The notes: generated by a model from the letters alone, not told the origin. Positions 8,327 through 18,088 are shown, counted from the stretch's first letter. The stretch: DNA of 33,532 bases from Chlorobiaceae bacterium (GCA_013824245.1 PNNN01000010.1:1-33532); one strand, 5' to 3'. Program-made: numbers and translations.

Positions 8327-9307
8327 TCATGCAAACATCTCAACATTGCCGCCGGTGTGAATGAAAACAACATTTTCGTTTGGTGAGAATAAGCCACGCT
8401 TTGCATAATCTAAAAGTCCGGCGGCGGCTTTGCCTGTGTAAACATTGTCTAAAACAATTCCTTCTTTCTCGGCAAAAAGCTTGATGGCAGATTCACATGC
8501 TGCCGTTCTCGCGCCGTATGCAGCGCCCATGTAAGAATTATCAAGTATAACATCCTTTTTATCAATGGATACATGCCCCGAAGGGATGGATTCCCAAAGG
8601 AGTTTGCCCGTGTCATGTGCAAGCTCAAACACTTCCTTTGAAAGTTGTTTTTCCGTCTTTGCTACTCCCATTCCAATAATTTTTCCCTGCCAGCCGGTCA
8701 GCTTTTTTCCAACAATCAATCCCGCCTGAGTGCCGCTTGATGAAGAGGTGTGGATAATGGTATTGGTTGTAATTCCCAATCGTTTACAGTCATCGAGAAT
8801 TTCTATAAAGGCAGCCACATACCCCAACGCACCAATCGGGGTTGAGCCGCCGATGGGAAGCCAGCACACATTTTTTCCTTGCGTTTTAAATTTTTCTGCA
8901 AGCAGTTTCCCTTCTCGCTCTAAAATATTCCAATCATCCGATTCAACGAAGTGAATGTTGGCGCCGAAGAGATAAGATAACAATAAATTGCCTGTGGGCT
9001 TTTCGGGTTTCTTTCCACCAAGAATAAGATGAACATCAAGTCCGCTAACTTTACCAGCCGCCGCTGCCATCCGGCAAAAGTTCGATTGGATTGCACCAAC
9101 TGCAATGAGCGTATTCGCCTTCTTACTTATCGCATCGGCAATTAGAAAATCGAGTTTACGGGTTTTGTTTCCTCCAAAAGCGAAACCGGTTAGGTCGTCC
9201 CGTTTGCAATAAATGTTAACTCCGGTTTCCCGTGAAATATTTTCAAGTTTATGAAACGGTGTCGGCAGAATAGAAAACGATTCTTTTAGAAAATTTTCAA
9301 TCTTCAT
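8327..9307 (-). CDS. PLP-dependent D-cysteine desulfhydrase / ACC deaminase family enzyme
   Basis: 326 residues, the usual length for this fold-type II PLP family. The PLP lysine is Lys48 in GGNKTRKLDF, and GAIQSNFCR (71-79) is the substrate-carboxylate loop. The residues that separate subfamilies point to D-cysteine desulfhydrase rather than ACC deaminase: Tyr290-Thr291 in VYTGKAAAGL, where ACC deaminases have Tyr-Glu, and HTGG near the C-terminus. The expected reaction is alpha,beta-elimination of D-cysteine to pyruvate, sulfide and ammonia, though family members act on several small amino acids. It lies 77 bases downstream of the DUF2721 gene on the same strand; no functional link is evident. 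Confidence 0.85.
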   Translation of the reverse strand: MKIENFLKESFSILPTPFHKLENISRETGVNIYCKRDDLTGFAFGGNKTRKLDFLIADAISKKANTLIAVGAIQSNFCRMAAAAGKVSGLDVHLILGGKKPEKPTGNLLLSYLFGANIHFVESDDWNILEREGKLLAEKFKTQGKNVCWLPIGGSTPIGALGYVAAFIEILDDCKRLGITTNTIIHTSSSSGTQAGLIVGKKLTGWQGKIIGMGVAKTEKQLSKEVFELAHDTGKLLWESIPSGHVSIDKKDVILDNSYMGAAYGARTAACESAIKLFAEKEGIVLDNVYTGKAAAGLLDYAKRGLFSPNENVVFIHTGGNVEMFA

Positions 9308-9384
9308 CTTTTCATCCTAATAATTTCATCACTCCAACACTTCATTACCCCATAAGTCCAACCATCTGATCATCCAATCACTTC

Positions 9385-9870
9385 CTATTCTTCTCCGCGC
9401 ACTTCCAATAAAATAATCTTGTAAGAACGGTAAACATCCATACCGTAAAAAACAACAGCAACCAGAACGCAACACATGCCTATGATGAATATGATGAGCG
9501 GAGCGATTTTCAAAAATTCGGTGGCTGTAAATAAATTCAATGCGATAGTAACAGATGATAGAACAAACAATCCGATAGCCAATTGAAGAGAGAGTATCGC
9601 ATTCCTGACGAACTTGCTTCGGTACAAAAGTTCTTCGGTTTGTTTTGAAATGCTCATGAAGCGAATATTATCGGGGTATCCCAAATCGCCTTTCTCGGCA
9701 ATTTGGCGTGAGAATCTTCGCTTTTCATCGTTCAGCAAACGGATGCGGTTTATGATTGTTGAATAGCGATTTCCTAAACTAAGTAAAAGCAAACCCACAG
9801 CAGAAATACCGAGTGCAGGGGCTAAAATTGCTTGAATTGCTTGAATTGCTGTAACTGGTGATTCCGGCAT
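9385..9870 (-). CDS. DUF2721 family membrane protein
   Basis: 161 residues. The N-terminus has the family pattern: a hydrophobic segment (about 12-30, APALGISAVGLLLLSLGNR) followed by the polar NRYSTIINRIRLLNDEK. Two more hydrophobic segments lie at about 88-110 and 122-146, giving three predicted membrane helices. The function of DUF2721 is unknown. The gene starts 187 bases from the divergently transcribed CotH-type gene, so 9871-10057 should hold promoters for both; I see no clear consensus there. Confidence 0.8.
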   Translation of the reverse strand: MPESPVTAIQAIQAILAPALGISAVGLLLLSLGNRYSTIINRIRLLNDEKRRFSRQIAEKGDLGYPDNIRFMSISKQTEELLYRSKFVRNAILSLQLAIGLFVLSSVTIALNLFTATEFLKIAPLIIFIIGMCCVLVAVVFYGMDVYRSYKIILLEVRGEE

Positions 9871-10057
9871 ATGTCATCAATATGTTGTTCAAAATGAATG
9901 TTCTAATATAAAAAAATACTTTGCATTTAGTAAAAAACCATATTTTCGATAAAGTCATTGGTGTGATAAAAACGTTTGAATCTGGAATTGTCAATCTGTA
10001 TATTGTTCGTGATAAGTTATTTACAACTTCGGATCAGAATATTAGATAGGATTTGTC

Positions 10058-12850
10058 ATGAAATACATTTTGTTGGTTTTGATGGGAATCTCGGTCAATT
10101 TGTTTGCGCAAATTGAACAATACAGCGTTACCATGCTTAATGACGATTATCGTCTTTTATTCACACGCGATATTTTTAGTGATTCGCTCATACCTGCATC
10201 GTTTGAATATCAGGGAAGCTACTGGAACGACGCGCAAATTCGTTTCAAAGGACATTCTACCCGTTACTATCCGAAGAAATCTTATCGGGTGAAATTCAAC
10301 AAATCGCATCTGTTTCAGAATATGCAAAGCATTAATTTCAACGCGATGTACACCGATAAATCTTTTTTACGGGAAAAATTAGCATGGGAAATGTACAGCG
10401 AATTGAACCAACTTGCGCCGTATGCTCACCATAGCCGTTTTTCATTAAATGGGAAAGAGGGTTTGTATCTTTTCATAGAGAAGGTTGACAAATATTTTCT
10501 TCCGAACCACGGACGCATTGTAGCTCCCATGTACGAAGCTAACGATACTTACATCAGCGCCGATCTAACAGTTCAACCCGATAGTATTTTGAAAATTTAC
10601 TACGATAAAGAAATTGGCATCGTAACAGATTATTCCGACCTTGCTCAATTGATAGCGGCAATCAACTCTGCGCCAGATGCAAATTTCCGCGATACTGTTT
10701 ATAAATATTTTGATGTCAACAGCGTGCTAAATTGGTTCACCGGCAACATCTTAACGATGATGGGCGATAGTTATAATAAAAATTACCTGCTGTATCGTGA
10801 TACATCAAAAGTAAATCAGCAATGGACGGTTATTCCATGGGATTACGATTTATCATTCGGACGAAGCGGCGACCTCGCCATTCCATATCCGGCTTCGTTA
10901 CTCAACGATGGTTTTGCATATACTTTTCAACCACTGTCTGGTCCGTCTAACGTTCTGAAAGATCGATGGATGGCAACACCGTCGCTTTGGGAAGAGTTAC
11001 GTCTTCATGTTGATTCTTCACTCAATACAATTTTTAACGAAGAACATCTTTATCCACGCATTGATAGTTTGACTGCGCTGGTTGAGAATGATGCCGCCCT
11101 TGATCCGCAAAAATGGGGAACGACGCAAGATTTCTACGATCACGTGGACGCGTTGAAATATTACATCACAGCCCGCAGAAATTATTTAAAGAAAACATTC
11201 ATCAATTTGCCGAGCGGAGAATATAATAGAGTAACGCTTCCGGTTTCTCAAACAGGCGTGCCGTATCATTTTGTTGCATATGATGGTAGACAGATTGCTA
11301 CGTTGTGGTTTACGGAATTTCAGGGATTAGACAGCATTCGTGTGCAAGTGCACCCCGATTCAACTCCGCCCGGTATTCCAAGCCCAACTGATGAAAAATT
11401 CGTTAAACGATGGGTCGAGGTTATTCCGTACCCATCATCAGCACAGTTCACGGCAAAACTTCAATGGATGTACAGCGACGTCTCCTCGCTCGACAGAGAA
11501 GTTGGCGCCGGAGTTCAGGATGAAAGACTTCTTCGTTGTTATGTATATGATGGAAGTTACTGGAATTGTTTATCGTCAAAGGTGAATTACTTTGGAAACT
11601 TTGTGACAGTAGATTCAATCACTCAGAATGATTGTGGAGCAGGTAAGCATTTCGCGTTAATGATGTCGGAAACTTATACACAAAAATGGTTCCGACAATC
11701 GTCAAATTATTGGCAACGTTGGTTTGATATTCAATTTGCCGATACGCTAAATGGATTTGTTGTTGGAGAGCATGGAACGGTTTTAAGAACAACGGATGGT
11801 GGTTTCACATGGTTGGAAAATTCTGTCGGCGTGGCGCTACCATTGAGATCAATTGGAATTGCATCAGCTAATAATATCTTTGTCGCTGGAGAAAATGGAT
11901 TTCTATATAATAGTGCTGATACAGGTAAAAGTTGGTCACGTGTTTTTATATCAGAATCACAAAATATTCGGGGGATTATTTTTGAGTCATCTCAAAACGG
12001 TTGGTTGTATGGAGATAGCTCGTTGTTGATGCAAACAACAGGTGGAGGGTTGAGTTGGACGTCGATGCAGTTAGAAAGCACGAAAAATATAATCGGTTTT
12101 AATAAGTACGATTCATCAAGAACAGCAATCTCTTTCGAAGATGGATCGATTATTTTAACCACCGATGGCGGACAGACATGGATAAGCATGAACATTGGTA
12201 AAAAAATCTATAAAACTGCACCGCACGGAGCAGAGTTGTGGGGAGTGGGCGATAATGGTTTAGTGTTTAAATGTTTATACCCATATGATAAATGGGAAGT
12301 TAAAAGCATTCCAATGAATATTAATTTGAAGGATATTGAATTTTTAAAGACAGGTGAGATATATATTGCAGGTGAAGAGGGAAAAATATTCTATTCGCCG
12401 ACCGGCCGAGCAAACTGGTTTATGCAGTACACCGCCGATTCGCATGATCTTTACGGAATGGCATTCACAGATAGCACGCACGGTTTCGCTGTTGGCAGTG
12501 GAGGAACAATTCTTACAACTTCATCCGCTGGAACAGTTACGAACGTGAAAAATAATATTGTCTCTATTCCATCCCAATTCCACCTTTATCAAAATTATCC
12601 CAATCCGTTCAACCCATTTACAACAATATCTTATGATATACCAAAAACATCAAAAGTTAAACTACAGGTCTTCAATCTTCTCGGTCAAAATGTTGCAACA
12701 CTTGTTGATGAAGTTCAGGATGCAGGATATAAAAAGATTGTCTGGTATGCGAGCAACCATTCGAGCGGTGTTTATTTTTATACTATATCTATAAGTGGGG
12801 AATCGGGAATCTCATTTTATGATGTGCAAAAATTGATTCTTATGAAATGA
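10058..12850 (+). CDS. Secreted CotH-kinase protein with Ycf48-like repeats and T9SS tail
   Basis: 930 residues with a short signal peptide (cleavage near LFAQ, residue 18). Residues about 20-390 are a CotH domain: RFKGHSTRYYPKKSYRVKF near 62-80, REKLAWE near 111, and the metal-binding WDYDLSFGR with Asp262 and Asp264. CotH proteins are atypical kinases that phosphorylate secreted proteins in spore formers; the substrate here is unknown. Residues about 415-545 form an unassigned beta-rich segment. Residues about 550-820 contain Ycf48/BNR-type repeats (GTVLRTTDGGFTW, GSIILTTDGGQTW), a probable beta-propeller. The C-terminus (about 843-930) is a T9SS sorting domain with QNYPNPFNP. Its last four bases overlap the next gene (ATGA), indicating translational coupling. 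Confidence 0.9.
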   Translation: MKYILLVLMGISVNLFAQIEQYSVTMLNDDYRLLFTRDIFSDSLIPASFEYQGSYWNDAQIRFKGHSTRYYPKKSYRVKFNKSHLFQNMQSINFNAMYTDKSFLREKLAWEMYSELNQLAPYAHHSRFSLNGKEGLYLFIEKVDKYFLPNHGRIVAPMYEANDTYISADLTVQPDSILKIYYDKEIGIVTDYSDLAQLIAAINSAPDANFRDTVYKYFDVNSVLNWFTGNILTMMGDSYNKNYLLYRDTSKVNQQWTVIPWDYDLSFGRSGDLAIPYPASLLNDGFAYTFQPLSGPSNVLKDRWMATPSLWEELRLHVDSSLNTIFNEEHLYPRIDSLTALVENDAALDPQKWGTTQDFYDHVDALKYYITARRNYLKKTFINLPSGEYNRVTLPVSQTGVPYHFVAYDGRQIATLWFTEFQGLDSIRVQVHPDSTPPGIPSPTDEKFVKRWVEVIPYPSSAQFTAKLQWMYSDVSSLDREVGAGVQDERLLRCYVYDGSYWNCLSSKVNYFGNFVTVDSITQNDCGAGKHFALMMSETYTQKWFRQSSNYWQRWFDIQFADTLNGFVVGEHGTVLRTTDGGFTWLENSVGVALPLRSIGIASANNIFVAGENGFLYNSADTGKSWSRVFISESQNIRGIIFESSQNGWLYGDSSLLMQTTGGGLSWTSMQLESTKNIIGFNKYDSSRTAISFEDGSIILTTDGGQTWISMNIGKKIYKTAPHGAELWGVGDNGLVFKCLYPYDKWEVKSIPMNINLKDIEFLKTGEIYIAGEEGKIFYSPTGRANWFMQYTADSHDLYGMAFTDSTHGFAVGSGGTILTTSSAGTVTNVKNNIVSIPSQFHLYQNYPNPFNPFTTISYDIPKTSKVKLQVFNLLGQNVATLVDEVQDAGYKKIVWYASNHSSGVYFYTISISGESGISFYDVQKLILMK

Positions 12851-14739
12851 TCCTGCACAACAACAGAATTTTTTCAATCTTATTATTGTTGCTCTTTTTT
12901 GCGAGTTGTTTATCATCTCAAACCCGCACCGATTTATATATCGAAACAGTTCACAGAGACAGTCTGGATGCAACTTATTTTGTTCCAACTACACCGAAAC
13001 CACCCGATGGTTATCCGGCAATTCTTTTCGTGCATGGATTTAGTCTATCGAAAGATTGGGATACATCGAACTGTTCATTTTATTCGAAGGTGGGATACTT
13101 GGCGATGTGCTACAGCGTTCGCGGGCATGGAAAATCCACCGGCGGCTCGACTATCATGTCAATAAAAGAACGATCCGATCTTGCGGAAGTTTTAAATTTT
13201 TTGAAGTCGATTCCTGATGTTGATTCGACGAAGATCGGACTATCCGGCGGTTCACAGGGTGGACTTCACGGTTTGTGGGCAATCGCAGACAGTCTTCCGG
13301 TTAAAGCCGTTTCATCGGATGTTATTGTTCCTCATTGGGCATCGGACATGCTGATGAATGGTTCGGTTCGCAGAACCGTTCTGCTGTTACTTCAAACGAA
13401 TCTTGGTGTTCGTTTCGATCCGATCCGGGATACGCTGTGGAATTTCATTCGCAACGATAATTACGACGCTTTTGCAACGTGCTTCATTCCAGATCGTGAT
13501 GTTGATACTTCGATTCTCAACCGGAAATCAATTCCATCACTGCGTCTTCTCAAGTGGCAGGATCATTATTTCTCCGCCGCCAATGGTATTGCGGCGTTCG
13601 AAAATTACGTCGGACCGAAAAAGATGTATATGGGTACCAGAGGTCACTTCTCGGATGCAGTTGAATCAGAACGATTATACCAAAGCAGCACAGTAACACG
13701 TTGGCTCGACTATTTCTTGCGTGACCAGCAGAACGGTATTCTCGATGAACCTGCTTATTCCTATGCTTACAGTAGTCTTCACATGGATACGTCTGGTTAT
13801 TTCACATGGACGCGTATTGATGAACCTTCCTGGCCCCCCGTCGGAATTGAGACGAGAAAATTTTATCTCGCGGGTGATTCAACGCTTCGGTTTTCCCCAT
13901 CACTCCATCTCGATTCATTCACGATCTTGAACGATTATCTTAATCCGGCTTACACATTCGACACGGCTTACATTGAAGGATTCAAAGGACCGCGTTTCAA
14001 CGTTCTTATACCGCAGCGGACTTTGGTGTTCAGATCGCCTGTACTGTGGGACGACGTTCTTTGGATCGGTGCGCCGAAGATGAAGTTCTTTGTACAATCG
14101 GAGTACGAAAGCTTTCCACTTCATGCACAGATATATGAGGAAGACAATTCTGGAAGGAAATATTTCATCAACCGCATCAACTTCACTGCACGTCACTGGA
14201 TTCCGGGAACAAGCGGATGGATCGAAGTGGAGGGGATCGAACACGCCCACAAATTTTCACGTGGAAGCAAGATACGGATAGAATTAACAAACATTGATAA
14301 AACAAATCGACAGTTTCTTGGTGAATTTCCGTTTGTGGTTCCCATGTTTGCGCAAACAAGTGCAACCATTATCGCGGATGCATCGCATCCGTGCTATGTC
14401 GAACTGCCGATGATCGGAGACCCAACTTCAGTTGCATCAATCAGTAATGGAATCCCTGATCAGTTTGAGCTTTCGCAGAACTATCCTAACCCGTTTAATC
14501 CATCGACAAAAATCAATTATCAATTGCCAATTGATAGTTGGGTAACTATAAATGTGTATAATCTGCTTGGTCAGGAAGTGATGACATTAGTTAATAAGGA
14601 TAAGAAGGTGGGGAAATATGAAATTGGGTTTAACGGAGAGAAGTTATCGAGCGGAGTGTATTTTTATCGGTTGACGATTCAACCGGATCATAATTCGCAG
14701 GTCTTCACAAAAGTCCGGAAGATGATGCTCGTAAAATAA
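12847..14739 (+). CDS. Secreted CocE/X-Pro peptidase-like hydrolase with T9SS tail
   Basis: 630 residues; the start overlaps the CotH-type stop in ATGA. A signal peptide covers about residues 1-24. Residues about 25-290 are an alpha/beta hydrolase core: FVHGFS at 61-66, nucleophile Ser136 in GGSQGG, probable acid Asp239 in WQDHYF and His267 in RGHFSD. Residues about 320-520 fit the jelly-roll C-terminal domain of CocE/X-Pro dipeptidyl peptidases. A T9SS sorting domain with QNYPNPFNPS occupies about 545-630. Family members hydrolyse esters or release dipeptides after proline; the substrate is not predictable. Coupling to the CotH-type protein suggests both are exported together and may act on the same extracellular material. 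Confidence 0.88.
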   Translation: MILHNNRIFSILLLLLFFASCLSSQTRTDLYIETVHRDSLDATYFVPTTPKPPDGYPAILFVHGFSLSKDWDTSNCSFYSKVGYLAMCYSVRGHGKSTGGSTIMSIKERSDLAEVLNFLKSIPDVDSTKIGLSGGSQGGLHGLWAIADSLPVKAVSSDVIVPHWASDMLMNGSVRRTVLLLLQTNLGVRFDPIRDTLWNFIRNDNYDAFATCFIPDRDVDTSILNRKSIPSLRLLKWQDHYFSAANGIAAFENYVGPKKMYMGTRGHFSDAVESERLYQSSTVTRWLDYFLRDQQNGILDEPAYSYAYSSLHMDTSGYFTWTRIDEPSWPPVGIETRKFYLAGDSTLRFSPSLHLDSFTILNDYLNPAYTFDTAYIEGFKGPRFNVLIPQRTLVFRSPVLWDDVLWIGAPKMKFFVQSEYESFPLHAQIYEEDNSGRKYFINRINFTARHWIPGTSGWIEVEGIEHAHKFSRGSKIRIELTNIDKTNRQFLGEFPFVVPMFAQTSATIIADASHPCYVELPMIGDPTSVASISNGIPDQFELSQNYPNPFNPSTKINYQLPIDSWVTINVYNLLGQEVMTLVNKDKKVGKYEIGFNGEKLSSGVYFYRLTIQPDHNSQVFTKVRKMMLVK

Positions 14740-14770
14740 AATCATAATTACTTGATCAAGTAAGGATAAA

Positions 14771-14825
14771 AAAAGCAAACCTCCGGTATCTTCTAAAGTC
14801 AATCATAGTCAGATACCGGAGGTTT
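14771..14825 (-). terminator. Hairpin terminator between convergent genes
   Basis: A perfect 15-bp inverted repeat (14777-14791 with 14811-14825) encloses a 19-base loop, with a GC-rich core CCTCCGG. On the minus strand it is followed by a run of T (seven A at 14768-14774 on the plus strand), so it should terminate the rsmB transcript. It may also stop the hydrolase transcript coming the other way. Confidence 0.85.
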
Positions 14826-14838
14826 AACCTATCAAATA

Positions 14839-16155
14839 CTAATTAGCCCGTTTCAAAACCGCAATAAAAAATCCATCTGTGTTATGTAGATGCGGCATGA
14901 GAGAAACAAACGGAAGTTGGAATGAATATCCCCCCGCGCTAAAAATATTTTCCGATCTGTCCGGCTTGAAATCCGTTTGCTTCAACAAGAATGCATTTAT
15001 TACGTCTTCATTTTCACGCTGTAGTATTGAGCATGTAACGTAAACAAGTCTGCCGCCTGGCTTTGCAAATTGAGAATTGAAAGAAAGAAGCTCGCTCTGT
15101 TTTTCAATATATCTTTGTATTAAAGCTTCTGTTAAACTCCATTTCAATCCCGGGTTACGCCTAATGGTTCCCGTGCCGCTGCACGGTGCATCGATGAGTA
15201 CAACATCAGCTTTCTTAACTAGTTCGTTTGATCGCAAATGCGAGCGGGCAATTGTTCGGATATTTGATATCCCTGCCCGTTTAGATCGAGTCATGAGTTC
15301 GTGTAATCTCTCTGTGTTGGTGTCAATCGAAAAAATATTCCCCTCATTTTTCATTATTGCCGCCATGTGCAACGATTTACCGCCTGCGCCCGCGCACCCG
15401 TCTATAATTGTCATGCCCTGCTTAGGAGCAATGATTTGAGATACGAGCTGACTCCCTTCGTCCTGAATTTCAAACCAACCGTCGCGGAACGATTCCAATG
15501 TTTTTACATTAAACCGTTTTGTCGCAATAAGTCCGTCTGAAGAAATCGGGGTCCGTGTGGTTTCGATCCCCTCATCCCTTAGACGATTCATACATTCATC
15601 GCGATTTGTTTTAAAAGAGTTAACACGCAGTACGGTCGGCGCGGGAATGTTCAGCGATTGAAGCAATGGCTCGGTTTGGTCGCCACACTTTTCAAATAAA
15701 TCTTTCACTAACCATTCCGGAAACGAATAACGATTGCTCAGATAAGTTACCGGATCGTTTGACAAAAAAGGAAGTGTGGAATTCGATTTCATCCACTGAG
15801 TGAATTCTTCGAGATCGACTTTTGGGAATTGAGTTTTCCAGAGATGCGGTGCTATGAACGAATTATTTTCGATTGCTACTGAATATGCCACTGCCTGCGA
15901 CAGATATCGAACATGCGGACCTTCAAGAGATATTGAAGTGGGATTTTGATGAACATATTCTTTTATTAAGGTGCGGATAAATTTCCGATGACGTATCATG
16001 CCGTAAACAATTTCCGAAATGTAACGCCGGTCGCGCGCGCCTAAATATTTTTTTGCGCGGAAAAATTCTGCCGTAATTTTATCCGCCGGCTGATTGTCGG
16101 CATCAATCTGTTCGAGTAATTGTATAACATGCCCGATGAGCGAAGATGCAATCAT
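14839..16155 (-). CDS. rsmB: 16S rRNA m5C methyltransferase, RsmB/NOP family
   Basis: 438 residues, the size of RsmB with its N-terminal NusB-like RNA-binding domain (about 1-150) followed by a NOP2/Sun SAM methyltransferase. Motif I is DGCAGAGGKS (252-261), the SAM-acidic residue is in IFSIDTN, the catalytic pair is Cys325 in DAPCSGTG and Cys375 in VTCSI, and GPKxR-like binding lies in IQDEGSQL. RsmB methylates C967 (E. coli numbering) of 16S rRNA. The start codon overlaps the isoaspartyl peptidase stop (ATGA), so the two genes form an operon read from about 17060. A shorter homologue acting on another site is the main alternative. Confidence 0.9.
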   Translation of the reverse strand: MIASSLIGHVIQLLEQIDADNQPADKITAEFFRAKKYLGARDRRYISEIVYGMIRHRKFIRTLIKEYVHQNPTSISLEGPHVRYLSQAVAYSVAIENNSFIAPHLWKTQFPKVDLEEFTQWMKSNSTLPFLSNDPVTYLSNRYSFPEWLVKDLFEKCGDQTEPLLQSLNIPAPTVLRVNSFKTNRDECMNRLRDEGIETTRTPISSDGLIATKRFNVKTLESFRDGWFEIQDEGSQLVSQIIAPKQGMTIIDGCAGAGGKSLHMAAIMKNEGNIFSIDTNTERLHELMTRSKRAGISNIRTIARSHLRSNELVKKADVVLIDAPCSGTGTIRRNPGLKWSLTEALIQRYIEKQSELLSFNSQFAKPGGRLVYVTCSILQRENEDVINAFLLKQTDFKPDRSENIFSAGGYSFQLPFVSLMPHLHNTDGFFIAVLKRAN

Positions 16156-17060
16156 ACGGCGATGAATGGTTTATTCATGTCGATATTCATATAAGCGCGC
16201 GCCATTCGCGGTGTGTTAAATGCAATGCCGAAGCCGCCTTGCTTATTCAACGCTATTACGCCTCCGAAACCGTCTGCTTTGCGATGAAGAATTTCTATTC
16301 CGCGCTCTGCTGCTTTTTGAGGATTACTGCCGTTCATCTCCATCAAATCGATAACGGTTTTAGCCATTACAACTTTTATCATCGCTTCACCCCATCCGGT
16401 TGTTGATACACCGCCAACTTCGTTATCGGCGTAAGTGCCGCAGCCGATAAGAGGAGAATCGCCGACACGCCCCGGATATTTGTTCGGAGTTCCGCCTGTT
16501 GATGTGCCGGTGCAGATGTTTCCATATTGATCGAGCGCTACAACTCCAACCGTGTCGGATGGACGCACCAATTTTTTAAAAGCATCTTTAGTTTTAAATT
16601 CTTTCTTTGTCCGAAGCGTTTCCCAGCGATCTCGTTCTCGTTGTGTTACAAGCTCTGTCGATTCACAGATGGTGATACCGTGTTCTTTAGCATATTGTTC
16701 GGCGCCGTTTCCAACAAGAAGAATGTGCTCGCTTTCATCCATTATCTTTCTGGCAAGTGTGATCGGATTTTTTATATGATGGACAGCCGCCACTGCTCCG
16801 CACCGGATAGTTTTACCATCCATGATACTTGCGTCAAGTTCAACCTCCCCCAATTGGTTCAAATGCGAGCCGTATCCCGCATCGAATGTTTCGTTATTTT
16901 CCATAATTTGAACAGCTTGCTCAACCGCATCAACCGCGTTCCCACCCAATTTGAGAATTTTCCATCCAACATCAAGCGCGTGTTCAACACCTTTATAATG
17001 AGATTCAACAGCATCATCAGGTATATCCCACGCCCCTCCATGTACAATAATCGATATCAT
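16152..17060 (-). CDS. iaaA: Isoaspartyl peptidase / type III L-asparaginase
   Basis: 302 residues, an Ntn-hydrolase that autocleaves before a threonine. The N-terminal HGGAW, the GNAVDAVEQAV helix and NETFDAGYGS match the alpha subunit. The cleavage site is Asp169/Thr170 in SDTVGVVALD, so Thr170 becomes the N-terminal nucleophile of the beta subunit. GRVGDSPLIGCGTYAD and STTGWGE follow, as expected. It removes beta-aspartyl residues from isoaspartyl dipeptides and hydrolyses asparagine. It starts 185 bases from the divergent thioredoxin gene and is coupled to rsmB by a 4-base overlap. All catalytic elements seem intact. Confidence 0.92.
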   Translation of the reverse strand: MISIIVHGGAWDIPDDAVESHYKGVEHALDVGWKILKLGGNAVDAVEQAVQIMENNETFDAGYGSHLNQLGEVELDASIMDGKTIRCGAVAAVHHIKNPITLARKIMDESEHILLVGNGAEQYAKEHGITICESTELVTQRERDRWETLRTKKEFKTKDAFKKLVRPSDTVGVVALDQYGNICTGTSTGGTPNKYPGRVGDSPLIGCGTYADNEVGGVSTTGWGEAMIKVVMAKTVIDLMEMNGSNPQKAAERGIEILHRKADGFGGVIALNKQGGFGIAFNTPRMARAYMNIDMNKPFIAV

Positions 17061-17245
17061 AAATATAAATAGTAGAAGTAAATATGAATGAAATTACGAA
17101 AAATTGACCGGATAAGCAACGAATTTTAAAAACTTCTGTTTGCCCTTCCTGCAAAATATCATAGAATCTTTTTAAAAATCACCGCATCAAATTTAATGAA
17201 AAGTAAATAGGATTTGAACAACAAAAACAAGCAAAAGATTTGAAT

Positions 17246-17587
17246 ATGAATAAAAATATTATAACAGCAACAGATGAAAACTTTCAGCAAGAGATACTGA
17301 ATTCTGATCTTCCTGTACTTGTCGATTTTTGGGCGCCCTGGTGCGGTCCATGCCGCATGGTTGCTCCAATTGTGGAGGAATTATCGGATGAGTATGCGGG
17401 TAAGTTAAAGGTTGCAAAACTAAACACCGATGAAAACATGGATACCGCCATCAATTACAGCATCAGAAGTATCCCAACACTCGGGATTTTTGTCAACGGT
17501 AAAATGGTCGATTCAATAATCGGTGCAGCACCGAAGAAAATGTTGAAAAATAAAATCGATCAACATGTGAATATTACGGTCAATTAA
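17246..17587 (+). CDS. trxA: Thioredoxin
   Basis: 113 residues from the ATG at 17246; an in-frame TTG at 17240 would add two residues, but the ATG has the better position behind AAAAG. The standard single-domain thioredoxin pattern is intact: [13 protein letters not shown] with the redox pair in WCGPC, the buried lysine strand [10 protein letters not shown] and cis-proline in IPTLGIF. It has no signal peptide, so it acts in the cytoplasm as a general dithiol reductant. The Hsp20 gene begins 12 bases after its stop, so this heads a probable redox/stress operon running to 18986. Confidence 0.95.
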   Translation: MNKNIITATDENFQQEILNSDLPVLVDFWAPWCGPCRMVAPIVEELSDEYAGKLKVAKLNTDENMDTAINYSIRSIPTLGIFVNGKMVDSIIGAAPKKMLKNKIDQHVNITVN

Positions 17588-17599
17588 GGAGATAAATTT

Positions 17600-18088
17600 A
17601 TGCATAACAATCAAGAAAATATTGCACAACAAGGTAACTCAAGTCATTGGCCCTTCCGCCGTCGCGGATATTTTTCACCCGCTCAGCGCATGCTGAATCG
17701 CTTATATCCGGATGTTGGGGAATATGCTGTTCCCGATAAATGGATGCTTGATGTTGAAACCGATTGGGTTCCAAGCGTTGATATGGTAGAGAAAATAGAT
17801 TCTATAATTATCCGGCTTGATCTGCCCGGTGTGGAGACAGATTCTGTACGTTTAACGATTCATGAAGGGATGCTTCGAATAGAATGTGAACGCCGCGATG
17901 AATTTGAGAATGACGAAGATGCGAAACACTTTTGTTGTGAGAGAAACACGGGAACATTTGCGCGTTTCATCCAGCTTCCAGAAAGCATTGATGCCGAAAA
18001 AGTAACGACTGAATTCAAGAACGGAGTGCTAAAACTGACGTTCGAGAAAAAAGCATCGGCAAAACCACGAGAAATAAAAATATCATAG
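17600..18088 (+). CDS. Small heat shock protein, Hsp20/alpha-crystallin family
   Basis: 162 residues behind a strong Shine-Dalgarno (AAGGAGA). The N-terminal 50 residues are variable and rich in aromatic and basic residues. The alpha-crystallin domain covers about 56-152: PSVDMVEKIDSIIIRLDLPGV, the LRIECERRDEF strand, TGTFARFIQLP and the family hallmark FKNGVLKLTFEK. Such proteins are ATP-independent holdases that keep unfolding proteins soluble. The C-terminal IKIS is an I-x-I oligomerisation motif. It is cotranscribed with the thioredoxin gene, 12 bases upstream. Confidence 0.93.
   Translation: MHNNQENIAQQGNSSHWPFRRRGYFSPAQRMLNRLYPDVGEYAVPDKWMLDVETDWVPSVDMVEKIDSIIIRLDLPGVETDSVRLTIHEGMLRIECERRDEFENDEDAKHFCCERNTGTFARFIQLPESIDAEKVTTEFKNGVLKLTFEKKASAKPREIKIS

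Noticed and set aside
8327-9307. ACC deaminase as the name for the PLP enzyme
   Set aside because: ACC deaminases carry Tyr-Glu where this protein has Tyr290-Thr291, and HTGG fits the D-cysteine desulfhydrase group.
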